Shown: positions 1-9,278, counted from the first letter of the stretch. The stretch is DNA of 64,000 nucleotides from Hyphomicrobiales bacterium (GCA_028290285.1 JAQGKD010000005.1:1-64000); one strand, 5' to 3'. The notes: a model not told the origin generated them from the letters alone. Numbers and translations: made by a program.

Positions 1-592
1 CGAGATCGTGCCGGTCGAGATCAACGGACGCAAGGGGCCGGAAGCGTTCGTTCGGGATGAACACAATCGTCCCGACAACAAGATCGAGAGCCGGTCGAAA
101 CTGAAGCCGGCGTTTCGGACGGACGGCACGATCACCCCCGGCAATGCGCCGGGGCTGAATACCGGGGCGGCGGCGATGATCCTCGACGACCGGGCCTTCG
201 CCGAGGCAAACGGACTCGCACCGATGGCCCGCCTGGCAGGCTACGGTCTAGGTGCCGTCGAGCCCCCATTGTTCGGCATTGCTCCCGTTCCCGCCGTCCA
301 CCAGGCGCTGCAGCGTGCGGGATGGTCGGTTGGCGATATCCAACGCATAGAGATCAACGAGGCCTTCGCGTCCATCGCGTTGGTCGTTACCCGCGAACTC
401 GGCCTTTCCGAAGAGATCGTCAACGTCGAGGGAGGCGCAATCGCCCATGGGCATCCCATCGGTGCCTCCGGCGCAATCCTGACCACGCGACTGCTCCATT
501 CCATGAAGCGAGACGGACTGAAGCGAGGTGTCGTAACGCTGTGCATTGGTGGCGGTCAGGGCATCGCGCTCGCACTGGAGTCCATGAACTGA
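1..592 (+). CDS. Acetyl-CoA acetyltransferase (thiolase), 3' part
   Basis: This is the C-terminal half of a thiolase; the reading frame is open to the left edge, so the start lies outside the window. Thiolases condense two acyl-CoAs or cleave 3-ketoacyl-CoA in fatty-acid, ketone-body or PHB metabolism. Visible signatures are GNAPGLNTGAAA (usually GNASGxNDGAA, so the Asp is replaced by Thr), NEAFA, the active-site loop GGAIAHGHPIGASGA with its catalytic His, and the C-terminal CIGGGQG with the second catalytic Cys. A strong stem-loop follows the stop. Degradative versus biosynthetic role cannot be told from this half. Confidence 0.9.
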   Translation, partial: EIVPVEINGRKGPEAFVRDEHNRPDNKIESRSKLKPAFRTDGTITPGNAPGLNTGAAAMILDDRAFAEANGLAPMARLAGYGLGAVEPPLFGIAPVPAVHQALQRAGWSVGDIQRIEINEAFASIALVVTRELGLSEEIVNVEGGAIAHGHPIGASGAILTTRLLHSMKRDGLKRGVVTLCIGGGQGIALALESMN

Positions 593-601
593 CTGCCGCG
601 C

Positions 602-627
602 CGCGGGCGCCCAAAAGGGCGCCCGCG
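602..627. terminator. Bidirectional stem-loop between convergent genes
   Basis: An 11-bp perfect inverted repeat (CGCGGGCGCCC) closes an AAAA loop between the thiolase stop and the sulfatase stop. It has no clear T-run on either side, but its place between two convergent genes fits a shared terminator. Confidence 0.65.
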
Positions 628-636
628 TTGCTCGGG

Positions 637-3177
637 TTATTGCGGCCCCGCCTGCACGTTTTTCAACGGCCTGCCATCCACAGCCTCGGCTTCCGCCTTC
701 TCGAGCTTCTGGATGTCCTGGGGCGACATCTGGGGACGATCGACCTTGATCGCCAGCTTGTTGAGCTTGGCGGTCAGTGCAAACGGCGGTTTGTAGTCCG
801 CGTCATTCACCCCGGTGAGCGTATCGGAGCCGACGTCGAAGCTCTCGTCCCATTGCAGGATCATGGGCAGCGTTCGCTCCATTTTCATGGACTGCACGTC
901 CTTGCCGTCCACCCTGAGCGTGCCGGTGCCCGAGCGACCGAGGCCGCTCAGATTGTTGAAGGCCAGCGTGCCCACGCCGAGGCCATCGTATTTGAAGTCG
1001 AACTCAACCGTGTGCCGGCCGGCTGTGAGCGCATCCGGGCCTTCCCACTTCACGCGCTTGAGGTCGACCAGGTTCCAAAGAAAAACAGGCTTGCCCTGGA
1101 GCAGATAGAAACCGTACCCGGCGAAGCGCCCGCCCGAGGTCAGTATCATCCCCTCGGCGCCACCCTCGGGCACATCGATATCGGCGGTGATCGTGTATGA
1201 GGCGTTCAGCAGGGAAGGGGAGTCGCCTTGCGGCAGGCCGACCATCGGCCGCGTGTAGACGAATTCCGTACGCCCAGCCGTAATGTTTGGCCGCGGTGCG
1301 ACGATGCGGGCCGCCACCGAGGCATCCATCGGGAAGACCTGGTACTTGCTAGCTTCCGCGACGAACTTCTTGCGCATGTCCGCGACCTTCGCCTGGTTCT
1401 TCGCGGCGATGTCGTCGGCCTGGGTGAAGTCGTTGCGCAGGTCGTAGAGCTGGAACACCTGATTGTTCAGCGGGTCGGTATTCGCCGCCCCGAAGGCTTC
1501 CCACGGCGCCCGGTTCACCTTGGTGCTAAGCAGCCAGCCCTCGTCATAGAGCGCCCACTGGCCCATCATTTCGAAGTACTGGGTCTTGTGGCGCGACGCG
1601 ACCTTCGCGTTCGCCGCATCGAACGTGTAGAGGAAGCTCGTGCCCTCGATCGGCGCCTGCTTGATGCCATCCACCATGTCGGGCGCGCGGATGCCGGCGG
1701 CCTCGAGAATGGTGGGCACGACGTCGATGACGTGAACGAACTGCTCGCGCAAAGCCCCCTTGTCCTTGATGCGCGCGGGCCACGACACCACCATGTTCTG
1801 GTTGATGCCGCCGAGCCGCGACGCGTTCTGCTTGAACCAGTCGAACGGCGTGTCGAAGGCCCACGACCAGGCAGCCGACATGTGATTATAGGTCTGCTCG
1901 GTGCCCCACACATCGTAGAACTTCATTTGCTCCGCGACGGGCATTTCGCTGATGCCATTGAACCACGCGACCTCGTTGGGGGTGCCGAGCGGCCCGCCTT
2001 CCGCACTCGTGCCGTTGTCGCCGTTGATGTAAATGATCAGCGTGTTGTCGAGCTTGCCGAGGTCCTTGAATGCCTGGACCACGCGTCCGGTCTCATAGTC
2101 ACTGTAGGCCGCATAGGCGGCGAACACTTCCACCTGACGGATGAAGAGCTTCTTTGCGTCGGCGTCGAGCTGATCCCACGGCTTCAGCATGTCATTGGGC
2201 CAGGGCGTCAGCTTCGAATCCTGCGCGATCACGCCGAGCCGTTTCTGGTTCTCGAAGATGCGCTCGCGCAGTTTCTCGTAGCCATCGTCGAACAGGTGCA
2301 TCGCGCTTATCTTGTCCACCCACTCCTTGGTCGGATGGTGCGGCGCATGCGTGGCGCCGGGCGCGTATTTGATGAAGATCGGCTTCGAGGGGTCGGTCTG
2401 GTATATTCGCGTCATGTAGTCGATGGCGTCGTCCGCCATGCCGGTGACGAGGTTCCAGGTGCCGGGAGGCTTGCCCTCGAAGGGATAGATCTGCGTCGTG
2501 TTGCGAAACAGGTTGGGCTGCCACTGATTGGCGTCGCCGCCGACGAAGCCGTAAAAATACTCGAAGCCCATCCCGATCGGCCACTGGTCGAAGGGCCCGA
2601 CCTGGCTTGCGGCGAACGCTGGCGTGTTGTGTTCCTTCCCGAACCACGACGTGGAATATCCGTTGTCCAGCAGCATGCGCCCGATGGTTGCCTTGTCCTT
2701 GCCGATGATGCTGTTGTAGCCGGGGAAGCCCGTAGATTGCTCCGAGACCACGCCGAAGCCTGCCGAGTGATGGTTGCGCCCGGTGATGAGCGCCGCGCGC
2801 GTCGGCGAACACAGCGCGGTCGAAAAAATCCGATTGTACCGCAGGCCCTCATTGGCGATGTCATCCATCGTAGGCGTCGGGATCACGCCGCCAAAGGTGC
2901 TGGGCACCCCGAAGCCGGCATCGTCCGTGATGATGAGCAGGACGTTCGGCGCGTCCTTCGGCGGCACGATGCGAGGCGCCCACCATGCCTTTGATTGCAG
3001 GGCATCGTCCTTGATGACACCCCCGAATTCCGGATCGGGGGAGGGGAGTTGTCGTCCGTCGATTGTTGTCGTGGCGCTGGGCGATCCCGGTGTGGCGGTG
3101 CCCTGTTGAGCCCCCGCGGACGACGACAGCAGAACGCTAAGCATCATTGTCGCGATGGACGATCCGCGATTGCTCAT
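637..3177 (-). CDS. Periplasmic arylsulfatase (846 aa)
   Basis: Sulfatase-family hydrolase that would remove sulfate from organic sulfate esters. The N-terminus is a signal peptide ending near residue 24 (AGA-QQ). The metal-binding start NVLLIITDDAGFG is at residues 78-90. The modification motif CSPTR is at 123-127, where Cys123 is the residue converted to formylglycine. A later metal site reads YINGDNG. The usual GKWH motif reads GKEH, with Trp changed to Glu. The C-terminal 200 residues form a beta-rich extension typical of the long (about 750-850 aa) bacterial arylsulfatases. No maturase gene (FGE or anSME) is visible in this window. It faces the thiolase and stands alone as a transcription unit. 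Confidence 0.87.
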   Translation of the reverse strand: MSNRGSSIATMMLSVLLSSSAGAQQGTATPGSPSATTTIDGRQLPSPDPEFGGVIKDDALQSKAWWAPRIVPPKDAPNVLLIITDDAGFGVPSTFGGVIPTPTMDDIANEGLRYNRIFSTALCSPTRAALITGRNHHSAGFGVVSEQSTGFPGYNSIIGKDKATIGRMLLDNGYSTSWFGKEHNTPAFAASQVGPFDQWPIGMGFEYFYGFVGGDANQWQPNLFRNTTQIYPFEGKPPGTWNLVTGMADDAIDYMTRIYQTDPSKPIFIKYAPGATHAPHHPTKEWVDKISAMHLFDDGYEKLRERIFENQKRLGVIAQDSKLTPWPNDMLKPWDQLDADAKKLFIRQVEVFAAYAAYSDYETGRVVQAFKDLGKLDNTLIIYINGDNGTSAEGGPLGTPNEVAWFNGISEMPVAEQMKFYDVWGTEQTYNHMSAAWSWAFDTPFDWFKQNASRLGGINQNMVVSWPARIKDKGALREQFVHVIDVVPTILEAAGIRAPDMVDGIKQAPIEGTSFLYTFDAANAKVASRHKTQYFEMMGQWALYDEGWLLSTKVNRAPWEAFGAANTDPLNNQVFQLYDLRNDFTQADDIAAKNQAKVADMRKKFVAEASKYQVFPMDASVAARIVAPRPNITAGRTEFVYTRPMVGLPQGDSPSLLNASYTITADIDVPEGGAEGMILTSGGRFAGYGFYLLQGKPVFLWNLVDLKRVKWEGPDALTAGRHTVEFDFKYDGLGVGTLAFNNLSGLGRSGTGTLRVDGKDVQSMKMERTLPMILQWDESFDVGSDTLTGVNDADYKPPFALTAKLNKLAIKVDRPQMSPQDIQKLEKAEAEAVDGRPLKNVQAGPQ

Positions 3178-3731
3178 GGCAAACTCCCCGCTTCGCCTAG
3201 GTCAACACCACACAACTTTAAACTTGGATGACGCTTGAGAAGAGAGCGTTGATTTGGATCAAGAGACCCAGCTATAGTGCGGAAATCCGCATCCTCGTTG
3301 TTGGTCAGTATCGTACAATGATGCACGTAATTTTTCTTTTGAATGATTACCTCTTAAATTTCACCTCACTCCCCCGCGAACTACTTAAACTGGCCATCGC
3401 AATAGAAAATTATATTTCAAGTTGCGGTCAACGATGCTAATGGCGTGGAGCGGTCTTCCCTCTTTGCGCCGCCTGAAGGTCAGCCGCCGAATTTGACGAC
3501 GCAGGGCATTGATTCTTTGGTCAAGCTCATCGCGCTCGGGCTTGTCTCAGCTCTTTCTGCGAAGCGGAGGTCTTTCGAAGGGTCCACTGCGTGGAGGGCG
3601 TTGCCAGAAAGACGGTCCAGATAGGAAATTGGACTCGCGAAGGCCCATACAAGTTCGTTTTGATGTGGTCCGTCGCCTTGGTCAGCACTGGGCCATAAGG
3701 GTGCCGACTGGTCTAGCCAATTCAGGGAATT
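3178..3731. other. 554-bp intergenic region, partly AT-rich
   Basis: No supported gene. Positions about 3230-3430 are distinctly AT-rich beside the flanking genes. The stretch contains the promoter side of the sulfatase and one clear FNR/FixK-like box (listed separately). A 70-codon open frame at 3228-3440 has no recognisable domain, no good ribosome site and unusual codons, so I do not call it. Confidence 0.6.
3249..3262. promoter_or_regulatory. FNR/FixK-type box (TTGAT-N4-ATCAA)
   Basis: TTGATTTGGATCAA is a perfect match to the palindromic site bound by FNR/FixK/Anr-type Crp-family regulators. Its centre lies about 78 bp upstream of the sulfatase start codon. A TATAGT at 3274-3279 is on the plus strand but too close to the box for a classical class II FNR promoter. 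Control of the sulfatase on the minus strand is the likelier reading. Confidence 0.5.
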
Positions 3732-3805
3732 TGGCTGGGGGACCTGGATTCGAACCAAGATTGACGGAGTCAGAGTCCGCAGTTCTACCGTTGAACTATC
3801 CCCCA
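3732..3805 (-). tRNA. tRNA-Gln (anticodon CTG)
   Basis: The minus strand folds as a complete cloverleaf. The 7-bp acceptor pairs TGGGGGA with TCCCCCA. The anticodon stem encloses the loop CTCTGAC, giving anticodon CTG (reads CAG), and the T-loop is GGTTCGAATCC. The discriminator base G is followed by an encoded CCA at 3734-3732. It lies downstream of the HD-GYP gene on the same strand. Confidence 0.95.
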
Positions 3806-3892
3806 AGAAGAGCCCTCGTCAGTACAAGGACATCTTGGCTCGATCTGAAAATCGAGGTGGAAAACGCCGGGGCGCGTTCCAGTGGCGCGTTC

Positions 3893-5350
3893 TTAGCCCG
3901 TTCGCCGCGCTTGTGTCAACGCCTGCCCGGGCTGTCTCACATGGCTTTTTCGAGCCCCGGAAGGGGGCCGCTGCGTGCCTCCCGCCGCCTTTTCCGGCTG
4001 GATCTTGGCGAGGGCCCTTTGAAGGGCATCGAAGCAGACGGGATCGAGCGCCGTCCCGAGGCTTTCGGCCATGATGGAGAGCGCTTTGGAGATCGGCATG
4101 GCCGCGCGATAGGGACGGTCGGCTGTCAGTGCGTCGAAGATGTCCGCCGTCGTGATGATGCGCGTTGCCATGCAGATCTGGTCTCCGCTGAGGCCGCGCG
4201 GGTACCCCTTGCCATCGAGTCGCTCGTGATGCGCGCCCGCGACTCGCGCCAGATCCCCGAAGGCGGCCACGCGTGAAAGAATGGTCTCCGAAAAGGCAGC
4301 GTGTTCTTTCATCGCCGCGAATTCGGCTTCGTCGAGCTTGCCGGGCTTGTCGAGAATCGAATTGCTGACGCCGAGCTTGCCGATGTCGTGGAGCAGGGCT
4401 GTTCGCTTGAGCCAGCGCCGCCGCGCGGGCGTCATGCCCAGCGCCTCCGCGATCATGTCAGTAAACAGCGCGACGCGCTCGCTGTGACCGGCGGTGAAGG
4501 GGCTCTTGGAATCGACCACCTGCGCGAAAGCCGTAGCGATATCGTCAAGATAATCGTCGTCGAGACGCATGCGCCTCCGGGCGGGATCGAGCGCGAGAAT
4601 GCGCGCCTGCAAATCCCCGGCCTGCAAGCCCGACCAGAAGCGGGGATCTTCCGCGACGGCCTCGAAGGTCGCGACCAGCGAGGGGTCGAACCACGAGCCC
4701 GAGCGGCGGCGGATTTCCTGCAGGGCGATTCCTGCACCCTCGGCCGTATGGAACACGTCTATGACCTGCGCCAGCAGGGCGATCCGCGCATAAAGGGGGA
4801 TCGCCATTGCGGCGGTGCCCTCGGGCTTGCCCGAACCGCCCCAATGTTCGTCGAGCGCCGCGATGGCCTGCGCCACATCTTCTGAAAAACGAAGCTGGCG
4901 GGCGATACTCGCGCCGCGCATGCAACGCGTCTCGATCAACTCGCGGGCAATCTCTCCGCCGTTCTGGATGATGTTGAGCATGGCGCGGAAACGTTCGGCC
5001 AGTCCCGCCTTCAGGCCCGTATGCGCGAGCACGAATCGCAGCACCTTCGGCAGGCTGCCGTCGATTTGTTTGAAGTCGCGTTTGAAATCCAGATCGTCGG
5101 CGAGATAGAGCTGGCAGATTCGCGCGGCATTGCTGCTGCAACCGAGGTCTTTCAGAAGCAGCGTGTAGTAGAGATCGCTCAGCTGCGCGTCCGAAAGGCC
5201 CATGGCCCGGCCTATGCTCGTGCCGATCCAGCAACACCGTACGCAATGACCCGCGGGTTGTCCCTCGGTCATGTCGAGTGCATGGCTGAGAGCGCCCAGC
5301 AATTCATTCAGCTGGATGTCGTACAGATCTTCCGGTTCGATATCGAACAT
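3893..5350 (-). CDS. HD-GYP domain protein with degenerate N-terminal HD domain
   Basis: 485-residue soluble protein. The C-terminal half carries the HD-GYP phosphodiesterase signatures LLHDIGKLG and HHERLDGKGYP, the family that cleaves cyclic di-GMP. The N-terminal half looks like a second HD domain but reads LLLKDLGCSSN, with Lys in place of the first His of the HD pair, so it is probably catalytically dead and regulatory. No receiver domain or membrane segment is seen. The start follows from the ATG of MFDIEPEDL. The gene stands alone with about 250 bp before divergent ppx. Confidence 0.88.
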   Translation of the reverse strand: MFDIEPEDLYDIQLNELLGALSHALDMTEGQPAGHCVRCCWIGTSIGRAMGLSDAQLSDLYYTLLLKDLGCSSNAARICQLYLADDLDFKRDFKQIDGSLPKVLRFVLAHTGLKAGLAERFRAMLNIIQNGGEIARELIETRCMRGASIARQLRFSEDVAQAIAALDEHWGGSGKPEGTAAMAIPLYARIALLAQVIDVFHTAEGAGIALQEIRRRSGSWFDPSLVATFEAVAEDPRFWSGLQAGDLQARILALDPARRRMRLDDDYLDDIATAFAQVVDSKSPFTAGHSERVALFTDMIAEALGMTPARRRWLKRTALLHDIGKLGVSNSILDKPGKLDEAEFAAMKEHAAFSETILSRVAAFGDLARVAGAHHERLDGKGYPRGLSGDQICMATRIITTADIFDALTADRPYRAAMPISKALSIMAESLGTALDPVCFDALQRALAKIQPEKAAGGTQRPPSGARKSHVRQPGQALTQARRTG

Positions 5351-5601
5351 TCTGTTCCCGGCATTGTATTGGGCCTGCTTGGACCGTCGCAGGGACAGGT
5401 TAGCAATTCGCTATCAAGTGCATAGCCTTAGTCATCATATGCCTGTTTTGCAGGGCGTTTCGCTCTACTGGTTGTCGTCGATGCAGCCGATCCGCCGTTG
5501 CATCCATCCTCTTCGCCGGAGCCCAGTGCCAGCCGAGCTCAAGCCGTCGAGGTCGGCTCAATTGACATGGCAAATCATGGCGGACACCGATACACTCGTA
5601 G

Positions 5602-6759
5602 ATGAACCGCCTCGACCGTAATCCCGGTCCTGTGCGACAGGAGAGACTTGCCGTGCCAGCCATGGACCTGAACGGGACAGGGCCCGACTTCGCCGATGCA
5701 GAGCGTCGCGCGAGTGCCGAACGGCCCACCGCGGAGGTTGATCGCCCGCGCGCCCAGCCGCACACCTATGCAGCCCTCGATCTCGGCACCAACAATTGCC
5801 GCCTTCTGATTGCCCGCCCGGCGCGGGAGGGCTTTCGAATCGTCGATGCCTTTTCGCGCATCGTGCGGTTGGGAGAAGGCGTCAGCACCTCGGGACGCCT
5901 CAGCGAGGCCGCAATTCGCCGCACGCTGGGTGCGCTGGAGATCTGCCGCGACAAGATGGACCAGCGCGGCGTCACGCGCGCGCGCCTCATCGCGACCGAG
6001 GCCTGCCGCATGGCTGACAATGGCCCGGAGTTCATTGCCCGAGTCAGCGAGCGCACGGGCCTCGACCTCGAAATCGTCGACCGCGAGACAGAGGCGCATC
6101 TCGCCGCTGCCGGTTGCGCGGCCTTGGCGGATGCGCAGGCGCACGGCGTCGTGCTCTTCGATATCGGCGGCGGCTCGTCGGAGATCGTCTGGCTTGCGCG
6201 CGGCGCGGCCGGGCGGGGCGCCGACATTCGCAGCCGCGTGCGCCATTGGGCCTCGCTCCAGCTGGGTGTCGTGACGCTGGCCGAGAAATTCGGCGGCTAC
6301 GACGTGACGCCCGAGACCTTCGAAGCCATGATCGACCATGTCTGGGCGGAGCTGGCGGATTTCCGCAACCGCGTCGCCCGCGAAAATCGCTGCGAGAATT
6401 TCCACCTTCTCGGCACGTCGGGGACGGTGACGACGCTGGCGGGCGTCCATCTCAACCTGCTCCGCTACGACCGGCGCCGGGTCGACGGCCTCTGGATGTC
6501 GGAGGAGGAGGTCGACGGCGCGCTGGATCGTTTGCGCGCAATGAGCTATGACGACCGTGTCGCCAATGGATGCATCGGAGCGGAGCGCGCGGATCTCGTG
6601 CTCGCCGGCTGCGCCATTCTGGAGGCAATCCGGCTGGCCTTTCCGGCGGACCGTGTCCGCATCGCGGATCGTGGCCTGCGCGAAGGCATTCTCGCCGAGT
6701 TGATGGGCGCCGACGGCGTCTGGCGGGATGGCGAAAGGGTACGAGAGCATCGTCGATGA
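5602..6759 (+). CDS. ppx: Exopolyphosphatase / GppA phosphatase family
   Basis: Hydrolyses terminal phosphates of inorganic polyphosphate and/or converts pppGpp to ppGpp. It is an ASKHA-fold enzyme with the first phosphate loop ALDLGTNNCRLLIA (about residues 58-71) and the second loop FDIGGGSSEIVWL (about 190). It lacks the extra C-terminal domain of E. coli Ppx, as usual for the short (about 385 aa) alphaproteobacterial forms. An internal ATG at residue 21 is an alternative start, because conservation begins near residue 54. Its stop overlaps the rlmE start (ATGA). Confidence 0.9.
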   Translation: MNRLDRNPGPVRQERLAVPAMDLNGTGPDFADAERRASAERPTAEVDRPRAQPHTYAALDLGTNNCRLLIARPAREGFRIVDAFSRIVRLGEGVSTSGRLSEAAIRRTLGALEICRDKMDQRGVTRARLIATEACRMADNGPEFIARVSERTGLDLEIVDRETEAHLAAAGCAALADAQAHGVVLFDIGGGSSEIVWLARGAAGRGADIRSRVRHWASLQLGVVTLAEKFGGYDVTPETFEAMIDHVWAELADFRNRVARENRCENFHLLGTSGTVTTLAGVHLNLLRYDRRRVDGLWMSEEEVDGALDRLRAMSYDDRVANGCIGAERADLVLAGCAILEAIRLAFPADRVRIADRGLREGILAELMGADGVWRDGERVREHRR

Positions 6760-7496
6760 CACAGAGTAAGAGCGCCGGGGGCCGCCAGGGCTCTCTCAAG
6801 GTGCGCGTGAAGACGGCCAAGAAGCGCACGATGTCCTCGACATTGTGGCTCCAGCGCCAGCTCAACGATCCCTATGTCGCGCAGGCGAAGAAGGAGGGCT
6901 GGCGCTCGCGCGCGGCCTTCAAGCTGATCGAGATGGACGATCGCTACAAGCTGCTTCGCCATGGCCAGCGCATCGTCGATCTGGGCGCGGCGCCCGGCGG
7001 CTGGGCGCAGGTCGCGGCCAAGAAGGTCGGCTCCGCCAACGGTCATGGCCGCGTGATCGGCATTGATCTGCTCGACATCGACTTCATTCCCGGCGTCGAA
7101 TTCACGGTCATGGACTTTTTGGACGAGGACGCACCCGATCGCCTGAAGGCGATGCTCGGCGGCGAAGCGGACGGCGTCATGTCGGACATGGCCGCCAACA
7201 CGACCGGCCACAAGAAGACCGACCACATCAAGATCGTCGGCCTGGCCGAACTCGCTATCGAATTTGCGACCGAAGTGCTGGCGCCCGGCGGCTTCTTCGT
7301 CGCCAAGGTTTTGCAGGGCGGCACCGAGCATGTGCTGCTCGCGCAACTGAAGCGCGATTTCAAGACCGTGCGCCATGTGAAGCCGGAGGCGAGCCGGGCA
7401 GGCTCGGCCGAGCTTTACGTGCTGGCCACAGGCTTCAGGGGACGGCGGACTGAGTCAGGCGAGCCGGTTCAGGGCGAGGGCGGCGGCGAGGCTTAG
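6756..7496 (+). CDS. rlmE: 23S rRNA (uridine-2'-O-)-methyltransferase RlmE/FtsJ
   Basis: 246-residue SAM-dependent enzyme that methylates 23S rRNA U2552 in the A-loop during large-subunit maturation. Motifs seen are YVAQAKKEGWRSRAAFKL, the SAM loop IVDLGAAPGGWAQVA, and MSDMAANTTGHKKTDH carrying the catalytic Asp. The K-D-K-E tetrad is completed by AKVLQGG and the late Glu (KPEASR). A frame open upstream is not used: the ATG at 6756 overlaps the ppx stop as ATGA, which supports this start and translational coupling. The basic N-terminal tail of about 30 residues is normal in alphaproteobacteria. Confidence 0.95.
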   Translation: MTQSKSAGGRQGSLKVRVKTAKKRTMSSTLWLQRQLNDPYVAQAKKEGWRSRAAFKLIEMDDRYKLLRHGQRIVDLGAAPGGWAQVAAKKVGSANGHGRVIGIDLLDIDFIPGVEFTVMDFLDEDAPDRLKAMLGGEADGVMSDMAANTTGHKKTDHIKIVGLAELAIEFATEVLAPGGFFVAKVLQGGTEHVLLAQLKRDFKTVRHVKPEASRAGSAELYVLATGFRGRRTESGEPVQGEGGGEA

Positions 7497-7799
7497 AAGT
7501 GGGTTGCTTTCCCGCCAGGAAAGGTATCCACGGCTCTCCCACAATTGTGCAGTCTCCAAATGCGCTCGTGCCGCGTCTTTCTCCGGCCGATTTCGCGCGC
7601 CCATCAACCATCGCTGCCCCTCTGGGAATGTGGGTGCGACGTCTGTCCTGTCGAGCGATCAGCCTCCGCACCGATGGCAGAGCTCATGCTTGTAGCCCGC
7701 CGCGCATTAGAGCAGGATTAATTCGGTGGGTGGACACGCACTTGGGCCCGCACCGTTCCGTTAAGTCGATGACAGCTCAAAGTTAAAAGTTAGGCTCGA
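7497..7799. other. Intergenic region without a supported gene
   Basis: 303 bp between rlmE and the sensor kinase. Open frames on both strands show no recognisable domain. Just before the kinase start a short direct repeat AAGTTAAAAGTTA is seen at about 7780-7792. No terminator or classical promoter stands out. Confidence 0.5.
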
Positions 7800-9125
7800 A
7801 TGTCCAGCGAACTCAATCCGGTGCCGGTTGTCCTAGTCGTTGAAGATGAAATGGTCCTCCGCATGCGGGCCGTGGACATTGTCGAGGATGCCGGCTTCAC
7901 CCCCGTTGAAGCCGTCAACGCAGACGAAGCAATGGCCATTCTTGAATCGCGCTCCGACATTGCGTTGCTGTTTACCGATATCCAGATGCCAGGCACCATG
8001 GACGGCCTCAGGCTGGCGCATGACGTTCACCGGCGCTGGCCCGATATCAAGATCATCCTGGTTTCGGGCCAGGTCATCGTCACCGAGGCGGACAAACCCC
8101 AGCACAGCCGCTTTTTCGGCAAGCCGCTTGAAATGAAGCAGATGATCCTGCAATTGCGGGAGATGATGGGATCGGGCGTGCTCAAGATCCTGCCCACCAC
8201 TCCGCCCATGGCAGCTCAGCTTACCCAGGTCGAACTTTCAGCCGAAAACGAGAACCTGCGCCATCTGCTCGATCAGGCGAGCAGGGAGGCTCAGGTTCTC
8301 TTTCTGAAAGCGTCCGTGGACGCGGAGCGCAACAACGCCCACGACAGGCGTCAGCAACTCATCATCCAGGAAATGCACCCGACGCAGGATGCGCTCACCG
8401 CCGAAAACGACTCCCTCCGCCTCGCTCTGGCGCAAGCGGGAATCGATGCCAAGGTATTGCTCGTCCAGTCGGGCATCGAGGCCGAAGAACGCGTGGCTGC
8501 CGACACGCTTCAGAAGCTCATTCATGATGAGCTGCATCATCGCATCAAGAACACGCTCGCCACCGTCAGTGCCATCGCCGCGCAAAGCCTTCGCACGGCA
8601 ACATCGATGGAGCACTGCCAGCAAGCGATCGAAGGACGGTTGATCGCGCTTGGCCGCGCACACGACATGCTCATGCACGTGAATTGGGCCAACGCCTCTC
8701 TCGATCAAACGGTGCGCGGCGCGACCAAACCCTATGACACCGATGGCAACGGCTGCTTCTCGATCACCGGGCCAGAGATCAAGATCACGTCCGGCGCGGT
8801 GATCGCCCTCGCGATGACGCTGAACGAACTTTGCACGAACACCACGAAGTTCGGCGCGCTCTCGGTTCCGTCCGGCCGGGTTGAAATCGAGTGGCGGACA
8901 GACGACACGGCGCAGCGCCTGCGCCTCACATGGATAGAGAAGGGCGGCCCCCTCGTCGCCCCCCCCACCCACCGGAGCTTCGGAACGCGCATGATGTGGT
9001 CCCTCGGGCAGCAGCTCAACGGCCACGTGGATCTCGCCTATGAGCCGAGCGGGTTTACCTACACCCTTGACGTCCCCCTTGCCACGCTGACGACGAAAGC
9101 CGTTTCGGCGACAGCCAGGGCTTGA
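7800..9125 (+). CDS. Receiver domain + HWE-type histidine kinase hybrid
   Basis: 441-residue cytoplasmic two-component protein. Residues 9-125 are a receiver domain with acidic pocket EDE, phospho-acceptor Asp60 (LLFTDIQMPG) and Lys108 (FGKPL). Residues about 146-253 contain an approximate tandem duplication of a helical linker ending in the H-box. The second copy carries the working motif ELHHRIKNTL (His247), while the first is decayed (EMHPTQDAL). The HWE features are ALGRAHDML, the N-box NELCTNTTKFGAL and WIEKGGP. The last 180 residues are the ATPase domain (SFGTRMM). No membrane segment. A bidirectional hairpin follows the gene. Confidence 0.9.
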   Translation: MSSELNPVPVVLVVEDEMVLRMRAVDIVEDAGFTPVEAVNADEAMAILESRSDIALLFTDIQMPGTMDGLRLAHDVHRRWPDIKIILVSGQVIVTEADKPQHSRFFGKPLEMKQMILQLREMMGSGVLKILPTTPPMAAQLTQVELSAENENLRHLLDQASREAQVLFLKASVDAERNNAHDRRQQLIIQEMHPTQDALTAENDSLRLALAQAGIDAKVLLVQSGIEAEERVAADTLQKLIHDELHHRIKNTLATVSAIAAQSLRTATSMEHCQQAIEGRLIALGRAHDMLMHVNWANASLDQTVRGATKPYDTDGNGCFSITGPEIKITSGAVIALAMTLNELCTNTTKFGALSVPSGRVEIEWRTDDTAQRLRLTWIEKGGPLVAPPTHRSFGTRMMWSLGQQLNGHVDLAYEPSGFTYTLDVPLATLTTKAVSATARA

Positions 9126-9227
9126 GGAGTAAGGCCGAGTTTCAAGGCAATGCGGGCGGGACGCGTCCGCTGCACAACCATGTGGAGGCTGCGCAGGCGC
9201 GTGTGCGCAACGCACCTTGAACGGAAA

Positions 9228-9259
9228 AGGCTCCGTCTTGCCTGAGCGAGACGGAGCCT
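9228..9259. terminator. Bidirectional intrinsic terminator
   Basis: AGGCTCCGTC and its complement GACGGAGCCT enclose a 12-nt loop. On the plus strand the stem is followed by TCTTT and on the minus strand by TTCCG. It separates the converging kinase and outer-membrane protein genes. Confidence 0.75.
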
Positions 9260-9278
9260 TCTTTATCATCGGTTGTTG

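Noticed and set aside
1228-2994. 588-codon open frame on the plus strand, antisense to the sulfatase
   Set aside because: Typical shadow of a GC-rich gene: no ribosome site, Arg/Val/His-rich nonsense, while the minus strand gives a complete sulfatase.
3228-3440. 70-codon plus frame in the AT-rich gap
   Set aside because: No domain, no convincing ribosome site; the region is better read as regulatory spacer.
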